In this document: positions 8,301 to 15,649 of the stretch, one piece after another
How positions within the stretch are numbered: the first letter of the stretch is position 1
Layout: the number at the start of each line of letters is the position of its first letter
NCBI RefSeq assembly: GCF_008935055.1
Contig: NZ_CP043028.1
Location: 3,192,501-3,256,500 of the forward strand
Reading direction: 5' to 3'
DNA: 64,000 bases
Origin: Pseudobutyrivibrio xylanivorans
GTDB taxonomy: Bacteria; Bacillota; Clostridia; Lachnospirales; Lachnospiraceae
Notes under the pieces: model-generated
What the model was told of the DNA's origin: nothing
What the model saw: only the letters and a program-made list of their open reading frames with translations
Database searches by the model: none
Program-made: the position numbers and the translations under genes

Positions 8301-9718
8301 GAAACTACTGTGCTTGTACCCTCAAGCTTCTTGAAGATATCGTTGATATAGCTCTCTGCGTCTGATGACTCACCAGCTGCAGCTGAACCAAGTGAAAGGT
8401 TGATTGCATCTGCCTTGAGGAGAATTGCATCCTCGATAGCTGCCATGTAATCATCTGTGTAAGCACCACCGTTTGTACCGAAAACCTTCATTGTGATGAG
8501 CTGTGCATCAGGTGCGATACCAACAACGCCTGCTGCCTGCTTATCATATCCTGTTGAAGAAGTTGCACTTGGAACATAATAGTTTGCTGTTGAGATACCA
8601 GAAACGTGTGTTCCATGATCGCCTTCCTCATCATTGTCATGAGTGATATCAAGGTTCTTATCAACATAATTAAATGCGAAAGCAACCTTCTCATTCTGAT
8701 AAAGAGTTTCTGCTGTTACATCAGCATCTCTCTTGAAAGCGTTAAGATTTGGCAATACATTTGCGATTTCTTCTTCATCAAGAAGATCATAATCAGCAAC
8801 TGTCTTGCTAGCATCCTCAGCTGTCTCTGAAAGATGTGCAGAGAATGCATCACCATCGAAAGATGGATGGTCAATATCGATACCTGTATCGATAACTGCA
8901 ATTCTTGTACCAGCACCTGTGTAGCCTGTTGTCCATGTGTTGTAGCTGCCAACCATATCGCCTGATGTGATTGTGTTTGGCTCAGCCTCAACCTCTGGGT
9001 CATGCTTTGCTGCTACATAAACTGCCTCGACACCGTCAACCTTCTTGATTTCTTCGATGTCCTTAAATGCTACATCTGCAGATACAGCATTTGATAAAAT
9101 AGAGAAGTTGTAGTTTACCTCGAGTTCCTCTCCGTCAAGAGCTTCTCTTTCAATCTTTTCAACTTCCTTTTCCTGAGCTGCTTCGATCTTGTCAGCAACC
9201 TTCATAGCAGATTTGTTCTCTGCCAGGTCCTCTGTATCGTAGCCCTTATCGAGGACGCTGTCGCCCTCCATAACAATAATTACTCTGGTCTGCTCATCAG
9301 GATCAGGTGTTTCAACCTTTTCTTCAACTTCCTCTCCTAATGCAGTCTTGTCGACCTCCAGACCTTCTTCCTGAGGATCTACCTCCTCAAATAGTGGCTC
9401 ATCAGCATCTAATCCCAATGCTTCTAAATCCACTGTAGCCTCTTCAGCTTCCTCAGATGCTTCCTCTGAATCTGTCTTCGAATCATTCTCTGAAGCCGCG
9501 TCAGCCTCTTCCTTTGACTCCTCAGATTCTTCAGCATCTTCCTTAGCCTCATCAGCTTCAGCAGCTTCTTCTGCAACAGAATCCTCAGTCTCTTTAACCT
9601 CGGTAACTTCTGCTGACTCGTCAACTGGACTAGCGGCTGCAGTAATAGTTGGCGACATAGCAAGAGCTGCCGCAAGAATTACTGACAATACCTTCTTTGG
9701 TATCCAGTTCCTTCTCAT
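5348..9718 (-). CDS. secreted subtilisin-family protease with internal dockerin
   Basis: An exported S8 serine protease of 1456 aa counted from MRRNWIPKK. I chose this start because it has GGGAGG upstream; an in-frame start at 9787 would read through a hairpin. The order is signal peptide (~1-28), acidic Glu/Ala/Ser linker, propeptide, then the catalytic domain with Asp277 (IAVIDTG), His368 (GDHGTHVSG) and Ser717 (GTSMAAP). A PA-like insert lies between His and Ser. Next come a dockerin with two Ca-binding loops (~878-939, DLNDDGKVN and DFNKDGVVN), Fn3/C5a-peptidase-like domains, a Big_2 domain and a ~90-residue acidic tail. The layout is lactocepin-like, but an internal dockerin is unusual. 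It is the first gene before the cohesin-like protein. Confidence 0.88.
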   Translation of the reverse strand: MRRNWIPKKVLSVILAAALAMSPTITAAASPVDESAEVTEVKETEDSVAEEAAEADEAKEDAEESEESKEEADAASENDSKTDSEEASEEAEEATVDLEALGLDADEPLFEEVDPQEEGLEVDKTALGEEVEEKVETPDPDEQTRVIIVMEGDSVLDKGYDTEDLAENKSAMKVADKIEAAQEKEVEKIEREALDGEELEVNYNFSILSNAVSADVAFKDIEEIKKVDGVEAVYVAAKHDPEVEAEPNTITSGDMVGSYNTWTTGYTGAGTRIAVIDTGIDIDHPSFDGDAFSAHLSETAEDASKTVADYDLLDEEEIANVLPNLNAFKRDADVTAETLYQNEKVAFAFNYVDKNLDITHDNDEEGDHGTHVSGISTANYYVPSATSSTGYDKQAAGVVGIAPDAQLITMKVFGTNGGAYTDDYMAAIEDAILLKADAINLSLGSAAAGESSDAESYINDIFKKLEGTSTVVSISAGNSGRWSDNSVYGVNLSKDVNLDTVGSPGSYLNALTVASAVNSGLTSFYFSTTDDKHVSFADGSDSLAPHFYELDTTSDQSGTEYPFVYFEGKGEAADYEGVDVEGKVVFVSRGVITFADKHMNAAAAGAKAVVIYNNQPGTISMTMQGSDATIPVCSITQADGAAVAATGEKVAEGVYEGTIKVTSLPETVRDVADGYTMSDFSSVGVPGTLDLKPEITAPGGNIFSTRDDGSYGLMSGTSMAAPSIAGQSALVQQYIRENDLAELNGVSVRTLAQSLLMSTATPLYEGNDRENGLEYSPRAQGAGLANVQDAVSSPSYILVGEKEGNDGKVKAVLGDDPEKTGSYSFDFDIYNMEVEPQYYVLDSTVLSEQLYDSEGTTYFMGTSHELNPEVTLTADDTKLVYDLNDDGKVNAKDRKLLLQVANGTKTVDIVETNEDYFDFNKDGVVNTKDVYVFSKALKGNAADVDLGLEVVEVKDSTKISVNINLSEDDRQYLAGFENGMYVDGFIYVNGTVNLSVPFLAFYGSWADSPMFEDFDFMQYVHDADYRNNAVTYSGIERTNFLSIYPLGTDNEMYYTPNYFVDDDKYIADRNAISSENGTKLGAQYYSLMRNASRLILTIKDRNSGEKYFETVSNENYAEFYYAGQGKWVESLAAQDLDWAGTDADGNPLPDGTEVDVTLQAIPAYYDDVEDVSTLTAPGMYLSTPIAIDNTAPVVSDAVKGEDGKYELTLYDNRYVASVLLIGSDKKTVIGKYAVNQEQLGEDVTLSIDAPEEVFYVDVIDYAMNESVYRFNNTGHADTKYVTEVTVDKSEVELKVGETAQVTATVAPKWLAENYDRVVWISDNSSIASVSQSGLITAKKAGETKLTVYTVATDKRGKHLTAEVKVKVVEKEEDDENSETSDDKTKTEDENVEDAKVEEKSEDKDAAEKVEESEEQASDEKVAEDEKSEEESSEDESADENSEDEVVEDQLGGENDD

Positions 9719-9754
9719 AATATGAGTCCTCCCTTGTAGTTTTTTATAAAAAAA

Positions 9755-9776
9755 GTATCTAGCATTAGCTAGATAC
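9755..9776 (-). terminator. terminator-like hairpin in the protease leader
   Basis: A 9-bp perfect stem GTATCTAGC/GCTAGATAC with a TAAT loop is followed on the minus strand by seven T. It lies ~37 nt upstream of the protease start codon and ~190 nt downstream of its promoter, so it could act as an attenuator. No competing antiterminator was worked out. Confidence 0.6.
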
Positions 9777-9824
9777 TCTTTTACCAATTATATCTGTCTC
9801 TAATGTCGAGTCGTGGCACCATCT

Positions 9825-9884
9825 TCAATTCAATAATCCTGTTTTTATATGGAAAATATTACATATCTGCTGGTGTGAAATCAT
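9825..9884 (-). CDS. possible 19-residue leader peptide of the protease gene
   Basis: A short open frame starting at 9884 with TTTGGAGG 5-6 nt upstream, encoding MISHQQICNIFHIKTGLLN. It ends ~50 nt before the terminator-like hairpin. A strong ribosome site in a leader in front of a hairpin is the layout of translation-linked attenuation, but the peptide has no run of one amino acid that would reveal a signal. It may be a chance ORF. Confidence 0.3.
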   Translation of the reverse strand: MISHQQICNIFHIKTGLLN

Positions 9885-9962
9885 ATAACCTCCAAAGACA
9901 AAATCCATAAATATGCGGAATAATTTATATTAATTTAAAGTATTATCACTTCGCTGTGTTAA

Positions 9963-9991
9963 AGTATAAAATTACGTGTTTATAAAGTCAA
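9963..9991 (-). promoter_or_regulatory. protease operon promoter
   Basis: On the minus strand TTGACT (9991-9986) and TATACT (9968-9963) are separated by 17 bp. It predicts a ~240-nt leader containing a possible leader peptide and a terminator-like hairpin. Confidence 0.72.
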
Positions 9992-10049
9992 GATATAATT
10001 TATAGATTTTTATAATAAGGGATTATCAATTATTTTTAGAGTAAAAAAA

Positions 10050-10075
10050 GAGGCCTAAGCCAACGCTTAGACCTC
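10050..10075 (-). terminator. terminator of the HAD phosphatase gene
   Basis: AGG-CTAAGC pairs with GCTTAG-CCT across a short loop on the minus strand, then TTTTTTTAC. It follows the stop codon at 10094 by about 20 nt. Confidence 0.75.
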
Positions 10076-10093
10076 CTAATTAATATGCAATCT

Positions 10094-11149
10094 TTACTTC
10101 TTCGTTACACCCTCACCATAGATGGTTGTCCAGTCATTTTTCATTGATACAGGTACCCAGTCGAACTGCTGGCAAAGGCCATACATCTTCTCAGCTGATG
10201 AGAGCTTTCCGTTTTCGCGAACAGTGTCATCGCAGCAAAGCATGAATGCAAGACTCTTGTATTTATTGTTGGTAGTTACGTACTCAGCCATGCTTGCGTC
10301 ACCAGTGCTGTTTCCAAATGAAAGAACTGGCTGCTGTCCAATTTCCTGAGCAATGACTGTAACCTTGTTCATCTTCAGATTCTTTACTACAAAATTTCCT
10401 CCGAGAACCAGCTTGTCCTTATCCGTAAATACGTATTCAAGTCCATCTGCATCACCCTGATTATTTGAAACGATTGTTTCATCAGAGCCAATAATGTTTC
10501 TTGGAAGAATTGGAAGCTTGCCTGCCACAAGACCACGGACAATAAGTCTGTCCGTTCCACTTACAATATAAACTGTAAAGCCATTAGCCTGAAGGAAATT
10601 TACAACCTGAACCATTGGCTTGTAGAAAGCATCACCTTTTGTCATACCTTCATAGCTATTTGTAGGTGTGTTTCTGTAATTGATTACATATGCTAGAAAC
10701 TCATCTACTGTCATTCCTGCAAATGCTGATGCAACAGCCTTGCCATGGTCATTATCCATGCCTGCTGGATACTTTCCTGTCTCGGCAAATTCAATAACCT
10801 TGTTTGCAACTTCCTTTTCAAAATCGGAAGCTTTGTTCTTGTAGGTTGGGTCCTCCAAAACGCGGTGCTGTAAAAGCATATGGTCGAAATAAACAGGGTC
10901 AGTCTCACAGCAAAGAGTTCCATCCAAATCGAAAACTGCTATTCTATCCTGAATAGGAATAAAATTAGGGCTGTTCTCGTCTGTAATAGTTGCCATGTAA
11001 TTCATAAGTGCAGCTTTTGATGCTGCACCTTCTGTCCAAAGCGACAGCGGATCTGCCTCAGCAGCCAACGATGTGATATTCAAAGAAATCACCATCACGC
11101 AAGTTAACAGAATCCCCAGCGATTGCTTAACTAAATTTTTCATTCTCAT
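10094..11149 (-). CDS. secreted HAD-superfamily phosphatase
   Basis: A 351-aa exported hydrolase. The start at 11149 is chosen because AGGAGG lies 10 nt upstream; an earlier ATG at 11194 has no site. A signal peptide runs to about residue 30. The HAD motif I is IAVFDLDGTLCC, with the nucleophile as the first Asp. Motif II is likely VSGTDR and motif III/IV lies around SFGNSTGDASM. It resembles secreted phosphoserine-phosphatase-like HAD proteins, but the substrate is unknown. An extracytoplasmic HAD enzyme is less common than the cytosolic forms. It lies between the protease and the efflux operon and has its own terminator. Confidence 0.75.
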   Translation of the reverse strand: MRMKNLVKQSLGILLTCVMVISLNITSLAAEADPLSLWTEGAASKAALMNYMATITDENSPNFIPIQDRIAVFDLDGTLCCETDPVYFDHMLLQHRVLEDPTYKNKASDFEKEVANKVIEFAETGKYPAGMDNDHGKAVASAFAGMTVDEFLAYVINYRNTPTNSYEGMTKGDAFYKPMVQVVNFLQANGFTVYIVSGTDRLIVRGLVAGKLPILPRNIIGSDETIVSNNQGDADGLEYVFTDKDKLVLGGNFVVKNLKMNKVTVIAQEIGQQPVLSFGNSTGDASMAEYVTTNNKYKSLAFMLCCDDTVRENGKLSSAEKMYGLCQQFDWVPVSMKNDWTTIYGEGVTKK

Positions 11150-11227
11150 TTTCCACTTGCCTCCTAAATATTCAATTATTGTGTCATTGAACATTCTATA
11201 GGAATACTATGTCAAAATTGTGTATCT

Positions 11228-12481
11228 TTACTCATATCTTAAGGCATCTATTGGATTCATTTTCGCAGCATGCTTTGCTGGAGAATATCCAAAGAAAGTA
11301 CCAATGGCAAGTGAGAAACCAACTGATATAAATATACTTGCAATAGAAACAGTTGGATCATATCCCATAAGTTTAGAGGCGATATCTCCCAAACCTACAC
11401 CAATAATCATGCCTATAATTCCTCCAATGAGACAAAGGATTATTGCCTCGCTTATAAACTGAAGCATTATCATGGCATCCTCTGCGCCAAGAGCTTTTCG
11501 GGTTCCTATTTCCCTTGTACGTTCAGTTATGGAAACTGTCATGATATTCATAACACCAATTCCACCAACGATAAGCGCTATTGCTGCAATGAGAGAAATT
11601 GCCATGGTAATCTGATTAAGCATCTTGGTATTTTCCTTAATCATTGACTGATTGCTGTATGCATCTACCATAAGCGTATCTGAAAGCTTGTCTTTCAGCG
11701 CCTCTGTCAAATATGTCTTTATATCATTACTTAGTGCTGAAGCATCTACTCCTTCTGCTGCAACTACAGTGATATATTCGATATCCTTGTTGTGAGTGAT
11801 GTTCCATGCTGTAGATAGCGGGATAAACATAGGTGTCACCTGATTCTTTGATGAGCCACCTGCTCCTCCCTCCTGCTTGTATTCAAAAATACCAACCACA
11901 GTCACTGGAACATATTCATCATTCACGTTGACCTCATATTCCTTTCCCAGCACATCCTCTGGTTTATAATTATCCCCTGCTACCTGTTTTGCATATTTAT
12001 CGGAAACAAGTGCGACCTTGTTTCCCTGCTCATAAGCTACCTGATCGAAAAAATTTCCATGAAGCAGCTTGATATTGTTTGCCTTAAAATATCCAGCACT
12101 TACTCCACTAACACTTACATTTGCTTTTATATTATTAACAAGAACTGTCCCTGAACCTACACTAGTGTCGACGGAAACGGCACTGATTTTATTGTCGAAT
12201 TTTTTAATAAGGGAGTGAATTGTTTCGGGTTTGAATTTTGCATTTTCATCGTCTTCAGCAGACAGTTCTTGAGAATAATCAATTTGATAAATACTAACTG
12301 ATATATTTTGAACGCCATAGCTTTCCATCTGCTTTTGAATTCCTTTGGTCATGGAATTGCCAACTGTCATAATTGCTATGACAGCAGCAACACCAATTAT
12401 GATTCCAAGCATTGTCAGGAAAGCTCGCATCTTATTTGCTTTTATACTAATAATTGCAAGCTTGCAATTTTCTACTAACAT
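11228..12481 (-). CDS. MacB/FtsX-type ABC transporter permease
   Basis: A 417-aa integral membrane permease of the MacB family lacking the fused ATPase. It has an N-terminal membrane helix (~18-40), a large extracytoplasmic MacB_PCD domain (~45-280), then three helices in the FtsX domain; the ITERTREIGTRKALGA segment is diagnostic. It overlaps the upstream ATPase gene by 7 nt. With the ATPase and the membrane-fusion protein it makes an efflux or peptide-sensing pump of the type used against antimicrobial peptides. It probably belongs to the regulon of the divergent two-component system. Confidence 0.9.
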   Translation of the reverse strand: MLVENCKLAIISIKANKMRAFLTMLGIIIGVAAVIAIMTVGNSMTKGIQKQMESYGVQNISVSIYQIDYSQELSAEDDENAKFKPETIHSLIKKFDNKISAVSVDTSVGSGTVLVNNIKANVSVSGVSAGYFKANNIKLLHGNFFDQVAYEQGNKVALVSDKYAKQVAGDNYKPEDVLGKEYEVNVNDEYVPVTVVGIFEYKQEGGAGGSSKNQVTPMFIPLSTAWNITHNKDIEYITVVAAEGVDASALSNDIKTYLTEALKDKLSDTLMVDAYSNQSMIKENTKMLNQITMAISLIAAIALIVGGIGVMNIMTVSITERTREIGTRKALGAEDAMIMLQFISEAIILCLIGGIIGMIIGVGLGDIASKLMGYDPTVSIASIFISVGFSLAIGTFFGYSPAKHAAKMNPIDALRYE

Positions 12482-13239
12482 ACGTTTTTCCTTTCAAAAG
12501 GTTCTGCTTCACTTATGTTCATACTATTTATTTTCTCTGATATTATGTTGCCATCACTGATAGTAATGATTCTTGGGGTCTCTGCTGCCAACTCATTTGA
12601 GTGTGTGATAAGCACAATTGTCTTCCCCTGTTTCTCATGTAAGTCATGAAATATATCCATAACCATTCGGCCTGTTCCAGAATCCAACGCTCCCGTTGGC
12701 TCATCTGCAAGAATAATATCTGGATCATTAGCCATGGCCCTGGCGATAGCAACACGCTGCTTTTGTCCTCCCGAAAGCTCGTCTGGAGTGTGATGCATAC
12801 GCTCTCCCATTCCAACCATTTCCAAAAGTTCCTTTGCTCTTTCTCTTCTTTCCTTTGGTGAAATTCCTGCATATAGCATTGGCATTTCCACATTTGAAAG
12901 AGCATCTGTACGGGCAATCAAATTGTATGTCTGAAAAACAAAACCTATATGTTTATTTCTAAGCTTCGCCAGCTCCTTTGCTGGAGCCTCGGAAATATTA
13001 GTGCCATTTAATGTGTAATCCCCTGAGGTCTGTCTGTCCAATATTCCAAGTATATTCATAAGCGTACTCTTTCCAGAACCGGACTGACCTACAATAGAAA
13101 CGAATTCGCCTTTACGAATATCCAGGTCTATACCGTGTAAAATTTCAAGTTCATTTGGAGTGCCAATATAATAACTTTTCCTGATATTTCTGGCAGATAA
13201 CAGAATCTCCTTCTCATTAATCAAGATAAATACCTCCAT
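12475..13239 (-). CDS. MacB-type ABC transporter ATP-binding protein
   Basis: The ATPase subunit, ~250 aa. Walker A is GQSGSGKST, the signature is [14 protein letters not shown], and Walker B is [10 protein letters not shown], with a D-loop and switch His (LITHS). The start is uncertain. The ATG at 13239 has only a poor GGGAG 3 nt upstream. A TTG at 13224 sits about 8 nt after a clean GGAGG, which lies inside the first codons of the longer form. Either way the gene begins inside the end of the membrane-fusion gene, so the three genes are one operon. Confidence 0.92.
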   Translation of the reverse strand: MEVFILINEKEILLSARNIRKSYYIGTPNELEILHGIDLDIRKGEFVSIVGQSGSGKSTLMNILGILDRQTSGDYTLNGTNISEAPAKELAKLRNKHIGFVFQTYNLIARTDALSNVEMPMLYAGISPKERRERAKELLEMVGMGERMHHTPDELSGGQKQRVAIARAMANDPDIILADEPTGALDSGTGRMVMDIFHDLHEKQGKTIVLITHSNELAAETPRIITISDGNIISEKINSMNISEAEPFERKNVC

Positions 13240-14761
13240 CTGCTCCCATTGATTCAAGGACTGCATCATTTCCACCCTCAGATGAATTTTCAATGATTGT
13301 ATCGCCCTCTTTCAATGTTCCACCTGTAACCTCTGTGAAGAAGTCATCTGAGATTCCAGTCTCAATCTTCACGTTCTTAGAGCTCTCACCATTTTCCTGA
13401 ACTAATACATACTTACTTCCATCTACATCTGTCTTAATATCTCCAGATGGCACAGCAAGCGCTCCATTTTTGCTTGCAATAACAAAAGTCATCTTTGCAG
13501 TCATTCCAAGTCTAAGTGCTTCGTTTGTCCCATCGAGAGTTACGTCCACTCTGTAGGTTGCTCTACTCTTTGATACTGATGCTGTTGTTGACTCATTCTC
13601 TGTTGTCTTATTACTGTTTTTTGTCGCTGTAGGTGAAACAAATGTTACTGTTCCTGTGAGAATTTCATCTCCCGTAGCATCTGTTTTAATTCTGACCTTC
13701 TGGCCCATTGCAATGTTTGGAATCTGTGCCTCATCAATGTCAGCTGTTGCCTTTAAATTAGTAACATTATCAATGACTACTGCATCTGTTCCGCTGTAGC
13801 TCTGGCCTGGCTTAATATTTACATTGGTAACTGTTCCATCCTGCGAGGCATATACAATTGCTTTTCTAAGCTCTTCCTTTGTTTTGGCAATCTCCTGCTG
13901 ATTTGAAAGAGTACTTGCCTTCGCTGAAAGCTCTCCAGATTTTACAGACTGAGCCTGATTGATGATGTTTGCATTTGCATCTGTCTGGGCTTTACCTGCA
14001 GCCTGATTGGCTCCATCTAATGAACGATTGGCTGAATTAACCGCATCCTTCGCCTGAGATAAAGTTGCCTCTGCAGATTTTCTTGCTGACGTAGCTGAGT
14101 CATAACTGCTCTTAGCCTGATTTACTCTCTCGTTTGCTTTATCCAAATCTTCCTGAGCTGTGCCATCTGTATTTTTAAGTCTTTCGTACTCTGACTTTGC
14201 ATTGTTATACTCTTTTTCTGCGTTGTCCTCAGCTCGTCTTGCATCGCCTAAAGCATCATCAGCGCTTTTTACATTTCTGTTTGCAACAAGCTGATTTTGC
14301 TGAGCCTCTGCAAGGCTTCTGTTTGCATCATTTACAGATACTGCTCCACTATCCTGAGCATTTTGAAGAGCTGCTGCAGCTGACTGGGCTGCAAGGGCAT
14401 TTTGCTGATTCTGAATGCTAAGTGCCTGATTCTGAAACTTTAGCTGGTCCTCCATTGTTATCATATCAAGCTTATAAAGCTTATCGCCCTTTTTCACTAC
14501 GTCGCCAACCTTAACATAAACCTCTGCCACTGGATACGAACCAGAAGTTGTAGCAAACGCTGTTGACTGCTCTGCTGAAATAATTGTTCCCGTAGCTGAA
14601 AGTGTTTTTTCTATATCCTGCTTTGCTACCTGTACTGTAGTTGTCAATTCTTCCTCTGTATCTTTTGCCTTTACAGCCTTCATTCCAGTTACACCAACAA
14701 TTGCTGTAATTGCAACTGCTGATATAACCATTGCTGAAACAGCTATTTTATTAAATTTCAT
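13217..14761 (-). CDS. MacA/HlyD-type membrane fusion protein
   Basis: A periplasmic-adaptor-type subunit adapted to Gram-positives, 514 aa from MKFNKIAVS. That start has GGAGG 8 nt upstream, whereas the ATG at 14794 has none. An N-terminal membrane anchor (~5-25) is followed by a split biotinyl-lipoyl domain (SGSYPVAEVYVKVGDVVKKG and later DGTVTNVNIKPGQS). A ~190-residue Ala/Gln/Asn-rich coiled-coil hairpin lies between the halves; a beta-barrel domain follows. First gene of the efflux operon. Direct repeats in the upstream region at 14819-14855 may bind the divergently encoded response regulator. Confidence 0.9.
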   Translation of the reverse strand: MKFNKIAVSAMVISAVAITAIVGVTGMKAVKAKDTEEELTTTVQVAKQDIEKTLSATGTIISAEQSTAFATTSGSYPVAEVYVKVGDVVKKGDKLYKLDMITMEDQLKFQNQALSIQNQQNALAAQSAAAALQNAQDSGAVSVNDANRSLAEAQQNQLVANRNVKSADDALGDARRAEDNAEKEYNNAKSEYERLKNTDGTAQEDLDKANERVNQAKSSYDSATSARKSAEATLSQAKDAVNSANRSLDGANQAAGKAQTDANANIINQAQSVKSGELSAKASTLSNQQEIAKTKEELRKAIVYASQDGTVTNVNIKPGQSYSGTDAVVIDNVTNLKATADIDEAQIPNIAMGQKVRIKTDATGDEILTGTVTFVSPTATKNSNKTTENESTTASVSKSRATYRVDVTLDGTNEALRLGMTAKMTFVIASKNGALAVPSGDIKTDVDGSKYVLVQENGESSKNVKIETGISDDFFTEVTGGTLKEGDTIIENSSEGGNDAVLESMGADGGIYLD

Positions 14762-14818
14762 TATTAAAACCTCCGAAATCATTGTTCTGTTCAATTCACA
14801 GCTGTTATCTTACAGTGT

Positions 14819-14855
14819 GAATCTAAAGAAATTCCTATGGTGATTCTAAAGAAAT
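14819..14855. promoter_or_regulatory. paired direct repeat, candidate response-regulator site
   Basis: GAATCTAAAGAAAT and GATTCTAAAGAAAT are repeated in the same orientation 23 bp apart, about two helical turns. They lie between the divergent efflux operon and the OmpR-type regulator gene. Tandem sites of this kind are usual for OmpR-family regulators, so this is the likely binding site; no experiment is implied. Confidence 0.5.
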
Positions 14856-14938
14856 CTTAAGACAGCCGATTTCAAAGATTAATCACGATTTTTGTGTTAC
14901 TATACAATCAACCGATGATATTTTATGAGGAACGAATT

Positions 14939-15649
14939 ATGCCGAAGCAAACTATTTTGACAGTGGATGATAATGAAGAAATTAGAAATATTATAAAGAT
15001 ATTACTGGAGAGCGAGGGCTACGAAGTACGTGAAGCCTGTGATGGTGAAACAGCCCTTGAAATGGTAAACGACGAAATTGACCTTATTATTTTGGATATT
15101 ATGATGCCAGGCCAATCTGGTCTCGACGTCTGTAAAAAAATCAGAGAAAACTATCAGATGCCAATTCTATTCCTTACAGCTAAGGGAACTGACTCTGACA
15201 AATCCTTAGGACTTTTAATAGGTGGAGATGACTACTTATCAAAGCCATTTTCCCACGCTGAGCTTACAGCAAGGGTAAAATCGCTCCTTCGTAGGTACTA
15301 CGTATACAAGGGAAAAGAAGCTCCCAGTGATGATGCATTTCTCTCCTATGATATTTTCAAGGTGGCAAAGGATAGAAACGAAGTCTTTGCACGGAATTCA
15401 GAGGGCCAAGAGGTTCAGCTCGATTTATCTGAGCTTGAATATCAAATCTTTAAGCTACTGATTTCAAACCCTAGTAGAGTTTTCCCAGCTCAGCTTATAT
15501 ATGAAACCATTTGGAATGAGCCATATTTCTACAGTTCAAATGCCACAATCATGGTTCATATCAGAAACCTGCGTACCAAAATCGAGGAAGATCCTTCTAA
15601 TCCAAGGCATCTGCTTACAGTATGGGGAAAGGGCTACAAATTACAATGA
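14939..15649 (+). CDS. OmpR-family response regulator
   Basis: 236 aa counted from MPKQTILTV, which has GAGG 9 nt upstream; the longer frame from 14894 lacks a site. The receiver domain has acidic residues Asp10/Asp11 and phospho-acceptor Asp53 (LIILDIMMPG), followed by TAKGTDSDK and KPF. The C-terminal ~100 residues are a winged helix of the trans_reg_C type. The gene overlaps the kinase gene as ATGA. Facing the efflux operon, it most likely senses, with its kinase, an antimicrobial or envelope signal and drives that operon. Confidence 0.93.
   Translation: MPKQTILTVDDNEEIRNIIKILLESEGYEVREACDGETALEMVNDEIDLIILDIMMPGQSGLDVCKKIRENYQMPILFLTAKGTDSDKSLGLLIGGDDYLSKPFSHAELTARVKSLLRRYYVYKGKEAPSDDAFLSYDIFKVAKDRNEVFARNSEGQEVQLDLSELEYQIFKLLISNPSRVFPAQLIYETIWNEPYFYSSNATIMVHIRNLRTKIEEDPSNPRHLLTVWGKGYKLQ

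Noticed and set aside
8606..8830. Plus-strand frame within the protease gene
   Set aside because: Shadow of the protease coding sequence, lacking its own ribosome site.
9719..9787. Longer N-terminus of the protease
   Set aside because: It would translate the attenuator-like hairpin and place 23 residues before a good signal peptide; the ATG at 9718 has the ribosome site.
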